From assembly GCA_902489665.1 (NCBI GenBank), contig CABUAT010000007.1:1-64000 (forward strand): a DNA stretch of 64,000 nucleotides. The letters run 5' to 3'. Made by a program: the position numbers and the translations under genes. Of the stretch, positions 50,355-63,033 are shown one piece after another; position 1 is the stretch's first letter, and each line of letters opens with the position of its first letter. The notes beneath the pieces are model-generated. The model was given only the letters and a program-made list of their open reading frames with translations, had not been told where the DNA came from and did not search any database. The stretch comes from an uncultured Collinsella sp. GTDB taxonomy: Bacteria > Actinomycetota > Coriobacteriia > Coriobacteriales > Coriobacteriaceae.

Positions 50355-50927
50355 ACGTTCCTCAATTTCATGCTGGACTGGCACTAACCTTGTTTATTGT
50401 TACGCAGCTATAAAAAACCACCAGCGGGGATTCGGTGTGCGGCCCAATCGGACTCCCAAAAGGTTCTATTTGAGACTGGCAAGCTTTGTGTTGTTGGCAC
50501 TTCGACAGCGCTCTTTATTCCAACATGGAGCCTCGCAGTTTGAGTCGACTTGCCTCTGGAAGGTCCGATCTCAACTTGATTTAGGATGAAAACAGATTAC
50601 AGGCGCGCTCCTCTAGAAAGAAAGGAAACCAATCGCCGCCTTTCACCAGGAAAGTTTTTATAGCCCACCTCGAGCAAAATGAAAGATGCGAGAGCGATTG
50701 GGGAACAACGCGAATCTCCCCTTTTGGGTGGGAGCGAGCCTTCAGCCACCGGCGAACGACTCGCCCTGGTCAGAATCTGGAAGTGGTGCCGGGCCGCTTG
50801 GGCCTCCCCGGTGACTTCGTGGGGCTTACCTGCCTGACGTCGAGGAGTACATCCGCAAGATTCGTTCCCTATGCCGTTTGCTCTCACGCCCGCCTTAGTT
50901 CCAAGTCGGGCGAGCCGCCGCGCTCAT

Positions 50928-51344
50928 GCGACCCGTGGCGGCGACACGTCGACGCCGCGCTCGCTGAGCACATCTTCGGTCGCGGGCGAGCACGAGGTCG
51001 CGCCGGCGCATCCGCTGGGACTGCTGTGCGTGCAAAACGGCTACGTGGTGAGCGTCCCGCGCTGGATTCAGCCGAGTGAGGAAGGCGTTGAGATCGGCGC
51101 GCTGGCAACGGGGGAGGGCGGCATCACCGACGACGTCTCGGCCCGCCATGCCCATATCTGGTGCGACGAGTCTGGCGCATGGTTTGTCGAGGACCTGTCG
51201 TCCACTAACGGCACCGTGGTGGTAAACGGGGCCACGAGTGTGTGTATTCAAGTAGAGCCCGGCCGCTCCGCCCAGCTCAACCCCGGCGACGAGCTCAAAC
51301 TCGGCGAATCCACCACCTACGCCATCCTGCTCGGCGCCCTCTAG
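50928..51344 (+). pseudogene. 5'-truncated FHA-domain gene (second copy)
   Basis: From about 50928 the frame matches the last 140 codons of the FHA gene at 43670-44608, including RWIQPSEEGVEIGALATGEGGITD, DVSARHAHIWCD and LSSTNGTVVVNG, and ends with the same LGAL terminus. The first 170 codons are missing, and upstream DNA (50355-50927) shows no gene, only short broken frames such as one encoding LPDVEEYIRKIRSLC at about 50829-50873. The many silent differences indicate a diverged paralogue, not a recent duplication. A short frame with an internal start at 50871 could still be translated. Confidence 0.75.
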
Positions 51345-51440
51345 CCGGCAGTTAGGGACGTTCCTTTCCTGCCGGTACTTGGGGACACTCCTTGGCGCGT
51401 CAGAGCCAGTCGTCCGGGGATGGAGGGACCATTCTGGCCT
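51344..51440. repeat. GCCGGCA/GGGGAC intergenic repeat, copy 2
   Basis: GCCGGCAGTTAGGGACGTTC through CCTGCCGGTACTTGGGGAC to about 51440 follows the truncated FHA frame exactly as copy 1 follows the intact one. Confidence 0.75.
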
Positions 51441-51508
51441 TTGGCGGTCACCCGAGGTAAACCTTTACCGCCCGCCTATATTTGTCGAAATTACACTTAA
51501 CGGCGGGG

Positions 51509-51795
51509 TACAATAAACCCGCATGCGGATTTCCGTTGCGGGCGCTTCCCATCGCCGGGGCGTGCCCGGGAGCATCCGGCATGCGGCCTTTGCGGCGCTC
51601 GGTCATGTGCAAGACGGGCGGTCGGGTCTGTGGGGCGCATCAGCTGCCCCTCGCCTCGGCATGTCTTCTCTCCACGCCACGTACCTGCTGCTGAGCCTGC
51701 CTGCCAGATGATTGGAAGCAACAGCGTAAATCCCATCACGCCAACATCCCGGCGATCGCCGGGGCCTGTATACCTATATGAGAGGAGAGGGGTAT
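51509..51795 (+). promoter_or_regulatory. nifJ promoter and structured leader
   Basis: TACAAT at 51509-51514 is a plausible -10 element with a weak -35. The roughly 280-base leader contains an imperfect long stem (GCATGCGGAT near 51521 with ATCCGGCATGC near 51580), GGGGC/GCCCC near 51640, and a perfect 16-base palindrome CCCGGCGATCGCCGGG at 51748-51763, 32 bases before the start codon. It matches no riboswitch consensus that I recall. No convincing ORF lies in 51441-51795. Confidence 0.45.
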
Positions 51796-55335
<3,540 letters not shown>

Positions 55336-55346
55336 GTCTCCCACCG

Positions 55347-55469
55347 CAGGATCTGAGGGCTAACCTTCGCGGACGTCCTCGGACATGAAAGAACCCCCGC
55401 TGCGCACTACGTGCGGCGGGGGTTCTTTCGTCCTGCGGAGTGTCCGCGAAGGTTAGCCCTCAGATCCTG
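55347..55469. terminator. Giant palindrome enclosing the nifJ terminator
   Basis: The 28 bases at 55347-55374 are perfectly complementary to 55442-55469. Inside lies a second stem, GAAAGAACCCCCGC with GCGGGGGTTCTTTC (55386-55431), an intrinsic terminator with T-rich flank. The rest of the gap to arcC (55470-55989) is AT-rich beyond 55690 and holds the arcC promoter, but shows no gene. Confidence 0.85.
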
Positions 55470-55989
55470 CTGCGACTACGTCCTCGGATTGTGTGGGCGG
55501 ATGAAGGACGTGGTTGAGGGGGCCTTTTGTCCCCTTCGCTGTTTCGCGGCTTTGCCGCGAAATGCGCGCCACTTTGGGGATGGATGGGGGACTTGGCTGT
55601 TGCCGCCTTTTCGGAGTCCTTCTTTATTCCTTATGCTGGATGAAAAGCCCCTTGTTTTTGCAGGGGTGCATACTCGACTTATAAGTGCATAGAATCTCGT
55701 ATAGCGCGAGTAAGATATTGCGCTGTCCGTTTTGTGTTTAGCAGAGATGTAGTTTGCATAATCCAACATAATCCTCGCTTCATTTAAATAAAGTCGCACG
55801 TAAATTACGTAGATATGTCTGAGCTGGAGTTCTGTACGCTGAGCGGATAAAAACGACCGTTCACCGTTCTGCTATTTTCAAAATGAATAAAATGAGCGAT
55901 AAAGAGAATATAAACCTTAATAAACTCGCGTATCGCACGGACGCGGGTTATTAATGGGTTGTAGGCCTTTTACAGAAAGGATTCCAGCA

Positions 55990-56952
55990 ATGTCTAAGCC
56001 TCTTGGTAAGCCCGATCGTATTGTCGTCGCCCTTGGCGGCAACGCCCTCGGCAACAACCCCGTCGAGCAGATCGAGGCCGTGAGCAACACCGCCCACGCT
56101 CTCCTCGGTCTCATCGAGCAGGGCAACGAGATCATCATCACCCACGGCAACGGCCCGCAGGTCGGCATGATCCAGAACGCCTTCGCCGCCGCCCACGACG
56201 CCATCGGCACCCCCGAGATGCCGCTGCCCGAGTGCGGCGCCATGTCTCAGGGCTACATTGGTTATCACCTGCAGCAGGGCATCGGCCGCGAGATGCACAA
56301 GCGCTATAAGCGTTGGCACGCCGCCACCGTCGTCACCCAGATCGAGTGCGATCCCGACGATCCCGCGTTCAAGAACCCCACCAAGCCCATCGGCCCCTTC
56401 TACACCGAGGAGCAGGCCAAGGAGTTCATGGCCGAGGATCCCTCCAAGGTCTTCGTCGAGGATTCCGGCCGCGGCTGGCGTCGCGTCGTCGCTTCCCCCG
56501 ATCCCAAGAAGATCGTCGAGGCTGACTCCATCCTCAACCTGCTCGACAACGAGTTCATCGTCATCGCCTGCGGTGGCGGCGGCATTCCCGTCGTCCGCGA
56601 CTACGAGAACAAGGGCTGCTACAAGGGCGTTCCCGCCGTCATCGACAAGGATCTGGGCGGCGAGCTGCTGGCCGAGGACTGCGACGCCGACGTCCTGTTC
56701 CTGCTGACCGCCGTTGAGCACGTCGCCATCAACTTCGGCAAGCCCAACCAGGAGGAGCTCGAGGACATCACCGCCGACGAGGCCGAGCGCCTGGCCGACG
56801 AGGGCCAGTTCGGTAAGGGTTCCATGGAGCCCAAGGTCCGCGCCGCCATCAAGTTCGCGCGCTCCCGCAAGGGCCGCACCTGCATCATCGGCGCTCTGGA
56901 CAAGGCCGCCGAGACCATGGCTGGCCTCTCCGGTACCCGCATTCACGAGTAG
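55990..56952 (+). CDS. arcC: Carbamate kinase
   Basis: 320 residues from the ATG at 55990 (AAAGGA upstream). It makes ATP from carbamoyl phosphate and ADP, the last step of arginine, agmatine or allantoin fermentation. Conserved motifs: VALGGNALG at the N-terminus, THGNGPQVGM near 50, QIECDPDDPAFKNPTKPIGPFY near 130, VASPDPKKIVE, and ACGGGGIPV near 200. No arcA or arcB lies nearby, so carbamoyl phosphate must come from genes elsewhere. Monocistronic, closed by the terminator at 57018. Confidence 0.96.
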   Translation: MSKPLGKPDRIVVALGGNALGNNPVEQIEAVSNTAHALLGLIEQGNEIIITHGNGPQVGMIQNAFAAAHDAIGTPEMPLPECGAMSQGYIGYHLQQGIGREMHKRYKRWHAATVVTQIECDPDDPAFKNPTKPIGPFYTEEQAKEFMAEDPSKVFVEDSGRGWRRVVASPDPKKIVEADSILNLLDNEFIVIACGGGGIPVVRDYENKGCYKGVPAVIDKDLGGELLAEDCDADVLFLLTAVEHVAINFGKPNQEELEDITADEAERLADEGQFGKGSMEPKVRAAIKFARSRKGRTCIIGALDKAAETMAGLSGTRIHE

Positions 56953-57017
56953 TCTCTACTCTGTTGCCTCTCTCGTGGGCGCCAGGCAAAGCGCCCACAA
57001 ACTAGCCTCTCTTCATG

Positions 57018-57050
57018 AGCCCCGCAGTCCGCTCCGACTGCGGGGCTTTT
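57018..57050 (+). terminator. Terminator after arcC
   Basis: AGCCCCGCAGTC and GACTGCGGGGCT form a perfect 12-base stem followed by TTTTGCTA. Confidence 0.9.
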
Positions 57051-57076
57051 GCTATTGAGGTAGCTGTTCATGAAAC

Positions 57077-57262
57077 CCGGCACTTGGGGACGTTCCCTTT
57101 CTGCCGGCAGCTTGGGACAGTCCTTAAAGGTAGCTCCTGACAGCTGGGAATGGGCCTATTCGTCCGCCCATGAGCGGCATCCGCAAGGGCTGTCCACAGT
57201 GGCTGGTCATTTATGTCTGTCCCCAATGACCAATAGTAGTCATTTAAGTCTGTCCCCAATGA
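57077..57262. repeat. GGGGAC-type repeats with GTCATTTA direct repeat
   Basis: CCGGCACTTGGGGACGTTC and CTGCCGGCAGCTTGGGACAG (57077-57120) resemble the elements at 44608 and 51344. Two copies of GTCATTTA(T/A)GTCTGTCCCCA (57206-57229 and 57239-57262) follow, 33 bases apart. The GTCTGTCCCC core is like sequences recognised by REP-associated tyrosine transposases in other bacteria; no such transposase is in the window. Confidence 0.6.
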
Positions 57263-57273
57263 GTGCCCAATGA

Positions 57274-58275
57274 CTAGTAGTAGGCCCACATGGCTTCGAC
57301 TTCGTTGAGGACCTCTACGACGCCCCAGCGGCGGGCGCTGCGGCTGGCCGAGTTGGGGTCGTAGACGCCAATCTGATTGGCATCGTCGATGCCGTAGAGC
57401 ACGATGTAGTGGCCTACGTTGGTAAATGTACCGGGGCGCACTGCGGCGATGACGGGCGCACCCGAGCGAAGTGCTTGGGTAATCGATTCGCGATCGTTAT
57501 AGAGCTGTGTTCCGTTGAGCCCCAGCTGCCACGCACCGCCTGTCATAAACGACCACTCGGTGGCACCAGTGGGGGCGTAGTTGCCGGCTTCGGCCAGCGC
57601 GCATATATCGACCGGCGTCTTATCGGTGTGGCCGGTCTTAAAGATATAGACCATGGTGAGGCAGGTGGGACCGCAAGCGTTTTCGCGAATAGTGCCGCCG
57701 GCATAGGGCAGCTCCGACCATGCGGGGTCAATTTGGTAGATGTGGGGCATGGTTCCGGCGCTCCACTGCGAACGCGGGGTCGAAAAAGCAAATGAGTAAC
57801 CGGGCGCGACGGGAGCTTTAAGCAGCTTGTCCTCGGCAGTGGGCTCAAGACCAGCTGATCCGTGGGAGATACAGGATCCCAAAAACACAAAGACGAGGCA
57901 GGCGGCGATGGAGCAAAGCGCAAGGCGTAGGCGGCGGGCCGGAAGCGCGTGGTTTGTGGTGTGCGACGCGGGGTGAGGGGCGGAATTGCCGCGATCGCGT
58001 TGAGGTCGCGAAAAGGAGCGCTTAACGTAGTAGTCGGTCTTATGTCGATCGTAGCGGCGCGGCTGCGATGTGTCGGTCTGGCGTTGGCGTGCGCTCGTGC
58101 TCACGCGGTCTGACTGCTGCACGGTACGGCTTTGTTGCCGCGAAGAAGCCCCGGGCTGCCCTTGGGGGCGCTGCGGGTTGTCGTTGTCGGAGGTGCTTCT
58201 GGGCGTTGGCGTGGTGCGGCCGGCAAGGCGCACACTTTGTGGCCGTTGGTTGCCGTCATTGTATCCGTATGCCAT
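57274..58275 (-). CDS. C39-like (Peptidase_C39_2) secreted/anchored cysteine protease
   Basis: 333 residues from the ATG at 58275 (AAGGTGATTCGA before it). The first 110 residues are Arg/Gln/Ser-rich and disordered, followed by a membrane helix near 115-134 (RLALCSIAACLVFVFLGSC, possibly a late signal peptide or anchor). The extracytoplasmic domain has Cys201 in ENACGPTCLTM, His in GHYIVLYGIDD and Asp in VYDPNSASR, a papain-like triad. The role may be peptidoglycan or protein cleavage at the surface. It is divergent from the permease gene, with 355 bases between them. Confidence 0.8.
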   Translation of the reverse strand: MAYGYNDGNQRPQSVRLAGRTTPTPRSTSDNDNPQRPQGQPGASSRQQSRTVQQSDRVSTSARQRQTDTSQPRRYDRHKTDYYVKRSFSRPQRDRGNSAPHPASHTTNHALPARRLRLALCSIAACLVFVFLGSCISHGSAGLEPTAEDKLLKAPVAPGYSFAFSTPRSQWSAGTMPHIYQIDPAWSELPYAGGTIRENACGPTCLTMVYIFKTGHTDKTPVDICALAEAGNYAPTGATEWSFMTGGAWQLGLNGTQLYNDRESITQALRSGAPVIAAVRPGTFTNVGHYIVLYGIDDANQIGVYDPNSASRSARRWGVVEVLNEVEAMWAYY

Positions 58276-58630
58276 TCGAATCACCTTGCCTCATGTGTAA
58301 CTTGTCTATCCTACATAAAAAGATGCACGACACATGGGTATGTGCGCTAAAAGCCTGACAAATGGTATGAACGTTGCCGCGCTGCGCGCCAAGCGTCACG
58401 GCAACAGGTATTCAAAAGCAGACAAGATGAAAGCGTCCAAGACGAATGACGTCTCCCGCCGTTCGTCCCAAAAACGGTGCCGCTCGTTTTGCAGTTCTGC
58501 CTTCGGTCGAGCTACAAGCGGCGCTGCTGTGCCAAGGCCGTATCTTAAAGCCACGAAATAAAAGCGCGCGGCAAAACAGACCGCGCAAGGGGTGACGTCA
58601 AGGGGCGTCAAAAAGGAAAGGAGGGGAACA
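58276..58630. other. Intergenic region with one hairpin
   Basis: No convincing gene. GCGCGG-N9-CCGCGC at 58566-58586 forms a hairpin 25 bases before the ribosome site of the permease gene; the remainder presumably holds the two divergent promoters, though I see no clear -10/-35 pair. Confidence 0.4.
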
Positions 58631-60082
58631 ATGGCGGACAAGAACGCAGAAGTTACAGTCGAGGATAACGGCGGCATGAAGAAAACGCTTTCGCTCTGGA
58701 ACTTCTTCACCATCGGCTTTGGTGCCATCATCGGTACCGGTTGGGTTCTGCAGGTCGGCGACTGGATGGTCGTGGGCGGCGGTCCCGTTCCCGCTATGAT
58801 CGCATTCCTCTTGGGTGCAATCTTCCTCGTGCCCGTCGGAGCTGTTTTCGGTGAGCTCACGGCTGCTATCCCCATCTCAGGCGGCATCGTCGAGTATGTC
58901 GATCGTAGCTTTGGCCGTACGCTGAGCTACATCACCGGATGGCTTTTGGCCCTGGGCAACGGCATCCTGTGCCCGTGGGAGGCCATCGCCATTTCGACCC
59001 TCGTGTCCGAGATGTTCGGCAGCCTGCCCGGCCTTGAGTGGCTGCGCGCCATCAAGCTCTACACCATCCTGGGGGCCGACGTTTACCTGTTCCCGACGCT
59101 GATCGCGCTCGGCTTTGCAGTCTACGTCATCTTCCTCAACTTCCGCGGTGCCAGCTCGGCTGCCAAGCTCCAGGCCTTCCTGACCAAGGCTCTGCTCTGC
59201 GGCATGCTGCTCGCCATGGGCGTCTCGCTGTTCACCGGTTCGCCGGACAACGCCATGCCCGTGTTCTCCCAGGTCACCGGCGCTGGCGGCGGCAAGGCCG
59301 CTACCGAGAGCACCAGCCTGTTTGCCGGCATCGTGTCGGTCCTGGTTCTGACCCCGTTCTTCTACGCTGGCTTCGACACCATTCCTCAGCAGGCTGAGGA
59401 AGCAGCCGAGGGCCTCAACTGGAACAAGTTCGGCAAGATCATCTCCCTGGCCCTGCTGGCCGCCGGCGGTTTCTACATGGTCTGCATCTACTCGTTCGGT
59501 ACCATTCTCGACTGGCATGAGTTTGTTAAGAGCCCGGTTCCCGCGCTTGCCTGTCTCAAGGGCATCAACATGCTCCTGTACCTGGCCATGCTCGTCATCG
59601 CCACGCTTGGACCCATGGGCCCGATGAACTCCTTCTACGGCGCAACGAGCCGCATCATGCTCGCCATGGGCCGCAAGGGCCAGCTGCCCGAGAAGTTCGC
59701 CGAGGTCGACCCCAAGTCCGGCGCTCCCAAGCTCGCCTGCGTTGTTCTGGGCGTCATCACCGTCGTCGGTCCGTTCCTGGGCAAGAACATGCTTATCCCT
59801 CTGACCAACGTGTCGGCTCTCGCCTTCATCTTCTCCTGCGGCATGGTCGCCCTCGCCTGCCTGCGCATGCGCTTCACCGAGCCCGACCTGCCTCGTCCCT
59901 ACGAGGTGCCCGGTGGCAAGTTTGGCATCTCCCTCGCTATCGCTGCCTGCGCCATCATCATCGGCCTGCTTGTGATTCCGTTCTCTCCCGCCTCCCTCAA
60001 CATGGTGGAGTGGAGCATCGTGATCGGCTGGTTGGCTATTGGCCTGGCCCTCATGGCTTTCACCAATTCCCGCAAAAAGTAA
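58631..60082 (+). CDS. APC-family amino acid/amine permease
   Basis: 483 residues from the ATG at 58631 (AAAGGAGGGGAACA). Twelve transmembrane helices of the amino acid-polyamine-organocation superfamily, with the substrate-binding unwound helix 1 (GFGAIIGTGWVLQVGDW) and helix 6 (FFYAGFDTIPQQAEEA). The DTIPQQAEE segment is typical of a subgroup of uncharacterised ethanolamine/putrescine-like permeases. An amidohydrolase gene follows 131 bases later on the same strand, and its substrate is likely imported by this protein. Confidence 0.9.
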   Translation: MADKNAEVTVEDNGGMKKTLSLWNFFTIGFGAIIGTGWVLQVGDWMVVGGGPVPAMIAFLLGAIFLVPVGAVFGELTAAIPISGGIVEYVDRSFGRTLSYITGWLLALGNGILCPWEAIAISTLVSEMFGSLPGLEWLRAIKLYTILGADVYLFPTLIALGFAVYVIFLNFRGASSAAKLQAFLTKALLCGMLLAMGVSLFTGSPDNAMPVFSQVTGAGGGKAATESTSLFAGIVSVLVLTPFFYAGFDTIPQQAEEAAEGLNWNKFGKIISLALLAAGGFYMVCIYSFGTILDWHEFVKSPVPALACLKGINMLLYLAMLVIATLGPMGPMNSFYGATSRIMLAMGRKGQLPEKFAEVDPKSGAPKLACVVLGVITVVGPFLGKNMLIPLTNVSALAFIFSCGMVALACLRMRFTEPDLPRPYEVPGGKFGISLAIAACAIIIGLLVIPFSPASLNMVEWSIVIGWLAIGLALMAFTNSRKK

Positions 60083-60213
60083 CGCCGAGCCGGGGCGGAT
60101 CAGGTGCGCGGGACCCTCTCTTCCGCGCGCCGAACCCGGCGCCACTTGGGTAGCTTTGTGAGGCCTTAACCCAACACGGCCTCGCCCACTATATGGATCC
60201 ATAAGGAGGAACC

Positions 60214-61491
60214 ATGTCCACTAAGTATGCAATCGTTGGCGGCAAGCTCATCGACGGTACCGGTGCCGAGCCGGTCGAGAACTCCCTCGTTCTCGTCGAC
60301 GACAACGGCAAGATCGAGTACGCCGGCGCCATGCAGGACCTTCCCGAGGGCGTTGACGCCATCGACGCCGCCGGCAAGACCGTCCTTCCCGGCCTGATCG
60401 ACACCCACCTGCACTTCTCGGGCAACTTGACCGACGATGACACCGACTGGGTCATGCAGCCGCTTCTCGAGAAGCAGGCCGTCGCCGTCAAGCAGGCCTA
60501 CGACTGCCTCACCCACGGCCTCACCACCGTCTGCGAGATCGGCCGCTTTGGTATCCAGATCCGTGACTGCATCGACAAGGGCGTCTTCAAGGGCCCGCGC
60601 GTTCTGGCCACCGGCCTTGGCTTCTGCCGCGTTGCCGGCCACGGCGACTCCCACCACTGCAGCCAGGAGCTCAACAAGGAATCGCACCCCTGGGGTGATC
60701 AGGTCGACGGTCCTTGGGATCTGCGCAAGGCCGTCCGTCGTCGCCTGCGCGAGAACCCCGATGCCATCAAGATCTGGGCTACCGGTGGCGGCATCTGGCG
60801 CTGGGACTCCGGCCGCGACCAGCACTACTGCTCCGAGGAGATTCAGGCTGTGGTCGAAGAGGCCAAGATGGTCGGCATCCCCGTGTGGAGCCACTGCTAC
60901 AACAACCACGCCGCTGCCTACGATTCCGTCCGCTTTGGCTGCGAGCAGCTGATCCACGGCTTCGATATCGATGAGCGCACCATGGACCTCATGGCCGAGC
61001 AGGGCACCTTCTTCACCCCGACGATCGCCTTCCTGCCCACCTGGTACGCCACCTATCCGCCCGTCTACGTCCCCGAGCTGCACGACAAGTACGAGGGCAC
61101 CCTGGTCGAGAAGGAGCTGCAGCGCAACTACGACTGCCTGCGCGAGGCCAAGAAGCGCGGCGTCGTCATGACGATCGGCTCCGATTCCTTCTCCTTCGTC
61201 ACCCCGTACGGCACCTGCTCCATCGAGGAGATGTACGAGTTCGTCGACAAGATCGGCTTCACCCCGGTCGAGACCATCACCTGTGCCACCCTCAACGGTG
61301 CCAAGATGTGCCACATCGAGGACGAGACCGGGTCCATCGAGGCCGGCAAGTGCGCCGACCTGCTGGTCGTCAACGGTGACGTCGCCGCCGACATCCACGT
61401 GCTCAACACCGACAACATGGACGTCATCATGAAGGACGGCTGGATTGTCGAGGGCGGCACCTTCGGCGAGGCAAACAAGTACAGCGCCTAA
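60214..61491 (+). CDS. Amidohydrolase (imidazolonepropionase/prolidase-like)
   Basis: 425-residue metal-dependent hydrolase of the amidohydrolase superfamily. Metal ligands: HLHF in GLIDTHLHFSG near 66, Lys in AIKIWATGGG near 180-190, HCYNNHA near 230, His in LIHGFDID near 250, and Asp in TIGSDSFSF near 325. The N- and C-terminal beta-sandwich halves are present (VGGKLIDGTG; GKCADLLVVNGD). AAGGAGGAACC precedes the ATG. Substrate unknown; it probably cleaves a cyclic or acyl amide nitrogen compound imported by the upstream permease. A terminator follows. Confidence 0.88.
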   Translation: MSTKYAIVGGKLIDGTGAEPVENSLVLVDDNGKIEYAGAMQDLPEGVDAIDAAGKTVLPGLIDTHLHFSGNLTDDDTDWVMQPLLEKQAVAVKQAYDCLTHGLTTVCEIGRFGIQIRDCIDKGVFKGPRVLATGLGFCRVAGHGDSHHCSQELNKESHPWGDQVDGPWDLRKAVRRRLRENPDAIKIWATGGGIWRWDSGRDQHYCSEEIQAVVEEAKMVGIPVWSHCYNNHAAAYDSVRFGCEQLIHGFDIDERTMDLMAEQGTFFTPTIAFLPTWYATYPPVYVPELHDKYEGTLVEKELQRNYDCLREAKKRGVVMTIGSDSFSFVTPYGTCSIEEMYEFVDKIGFTPVETITCATLNGAKMCHIEDETGSIEAGKCADLLVVNGDVAADIHVLNTDNMDVIMKDGWIVEGGTFGEANKYSA

Positions 61492-61550
61492 GCTACCGTT
61501 CATCGATGGCTTGATGTAAAACACAGTATTTGATTGCATAATGCAATGGA

Positions 61551-61574
61551 GAGGGTCGCTTGCGGCCCTCTTTA
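61551..61574 (+). terminator. Terminator after the amidohydrolase gene
   Basis: GAGGGTCGC and GCGGCCCTC pair (one G-T) and are followed by TTTATT; it ends about 25 bases before the ribosome site of the next gene. Confidence 0.7.
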
Positions 61575-61609
61575 TTGCTATGGGGTGCGTCGGTAAGAAG
61601 GAGATGACG

Positions 61610-62995
61610 GTGGATCTCAATAGGCTGATTCTGGGCAAGAGCTACAACTCTACCAAGGTCTTTCGTACCGCTCAGCATGTGGTTCAAGCCATCTTGCTCG
61701 GTATTGTCGTTCCGCTGCTTATCCTGCTGCTCATCTGGGATCTAACCGATAATCCCAATCCCGTTCCGGCCGTTGTCGTCATTGCCGGCTTGGTCATGCT
61801 GTGCTTCTTCTTCTCGTACGTCTTTGTCGTTCCCGACGACCTCACATCGAGCGCAACCGACCGCACGCTCGCCATCGCTTCAAAAATATTCGCCTACACG
61901 TCGCGCGGCCTTACGCCCGAAGCTGCCCTGGGCGCCTCTAAGATCATCCTGTCCGAAACTATCGCCTCTGCCATCTGCTTTACCGACGGCAAGCAGGTGT
62001 TGGCAAGCTGGGGCGAGGACTCGGCAAAATGCCCCGCGGGCACCCCGGTGGTGCTGCGGACTACGCTCAACGTGATCAACAGCGGTGAGCAAAGCGTGTT
62101 CTCGCGCGATGCCTCGACCGAGACGGGTGGCTACTTTCCGCGCCTGCGCGCCGGTATTGTCGCACCGCTTACCGTGCGCGGGCATTGCGTGGGCACGCTC
62201 GAGCTGTATTATCCCCGTCTGAGCAGCATCGATATGCGCCAGACGGCGCTTGCCTCGGGCTTTGCCGACCTCATTTCCACGCAGCTTGCGAGCTTTGAGC
62301 TCGAGCGCCAGGACGAGCTTACGGCCCGCGTGGAGCTGCGCGCCTTGCAATCGCAAGTCGATCCTCATTTTCTATTCAATACCATTAGCACGATCGTGTC
62401 GCTCGTTCGAACCGAGCCCGACAAGGCGAGATCGCTGCTGATCGACTTCTCCAACTACTATCGTCAGACGCTTTCTGATTCCGATACGCTCACCACGCTC
62501 GAGCACGAGGTGGAACAGGGTACTCGTTATATCAATCTTATGCAGGCCCGGTATGGCGACGGCCGTCTGCGCGTCTCGGTCGATATCGACTTTGAGGTGC
62601 GCGATTGCATGGTGCCGCCGTTTATCTTGCAGCCGTTGCTCGAAAACTGCATCAAGCACGCGCAGCGCGAGACCGAGCCGCTTTCTATTCACGTTAGGGC
62701 TTTCGAGACCGATGACGGTTTGGAGATCATCGTCGAGGACGATGGCATCGGTATGAGCGAAGAGGTCTGCGCGCATCTGTTTGAGCAACATCGCCGAGAG
62801 GAGCCCGAGAGCATTACCGCCGACGGCTCCGTCAAGCGAGGTTGCGGCCTGGCGCTCTTCAACGTGCTTCAGCGCATCCATTTCTTTTACGGAGAAGATT
62901 CCGGCATGCGCGTGAAGTCCCAGGAGGGCGTGGGAACGCAGGTCATCGTTGAATTGAACGGTGAGCCGCATGAGCCCGCGCCGTTGACGGCGTAG
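61610..62995 (+). CDS. LytS/YehU-type sensor histidine kinase
   Basis: 461 residues from the GTG at 61610, chosen because AAGGAG at 61598-61603 gives a 6-base spacer; the ATG at 61604 directly abuts that site. Two transmembrane helices lie near 25-75, followed by a GAF-like domain (about 90-230). The His-kinase domain has the phosphoacceptor in QSQVDPHFLFNTISTIV, the N box PLLENCIKHA, and the ATP-lid motifs EDDGIGM and GCGLALFNV. It phosphorylates the LytTR response regulator encoded 38 bases downstream. Confidence 0.92.
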   Translation: MDLNRLILGKSYNSTKVFRTAQHVVQAILLGIVVPLLILLLIWDLTDNPNPVPAVVVIAGLVMLCFFFSYVFVVPDDLTSSATDRTLAIASKIFAYTSRGLTPEAALGASKIILSETIASAICFTDGKQVLASWGEDSAKCPAGTPVVLRTTLNVINSGEQSVFSRDASTETGGYFPRLRAGIVAPLTVRGHCVGTLELYYPRLSSIDMRQTALASGFADLISTQLASFELERQDELTARVELRALQSQVDPHFLFNTISTIVSLVRTEPDKARSLLIDFSNYYRQTLSDSDTLTTLEHEVEQGTRYINLMQARYGDGRLRVSVDIDFEVRDCMVPPFILQPLLENCIKHAQRETEPLSIHVRAFETDDGLEIIVEDDGIGMSEEVCAHLFEQHRREEPESITADGSVKRGCGLALFNVLQRIHFFYGEDSGMRVKSQEGVGTQVIVELNGEPHEPAPLTA

Positions 62996-63033
62996 CACGC
63001 GGTTGGATTGAGAGAAAAAGAGGGGAAGCACAT

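Noticed and set aside
51509..51795. Known riboswitch or 6S/tmRNA/RNase P RNA
   Set aside because: None of the conserved cores that I know (TPP, SAM, cobalamin, 6S bubble, tmRNA 3' end, RNase P core) can be found.
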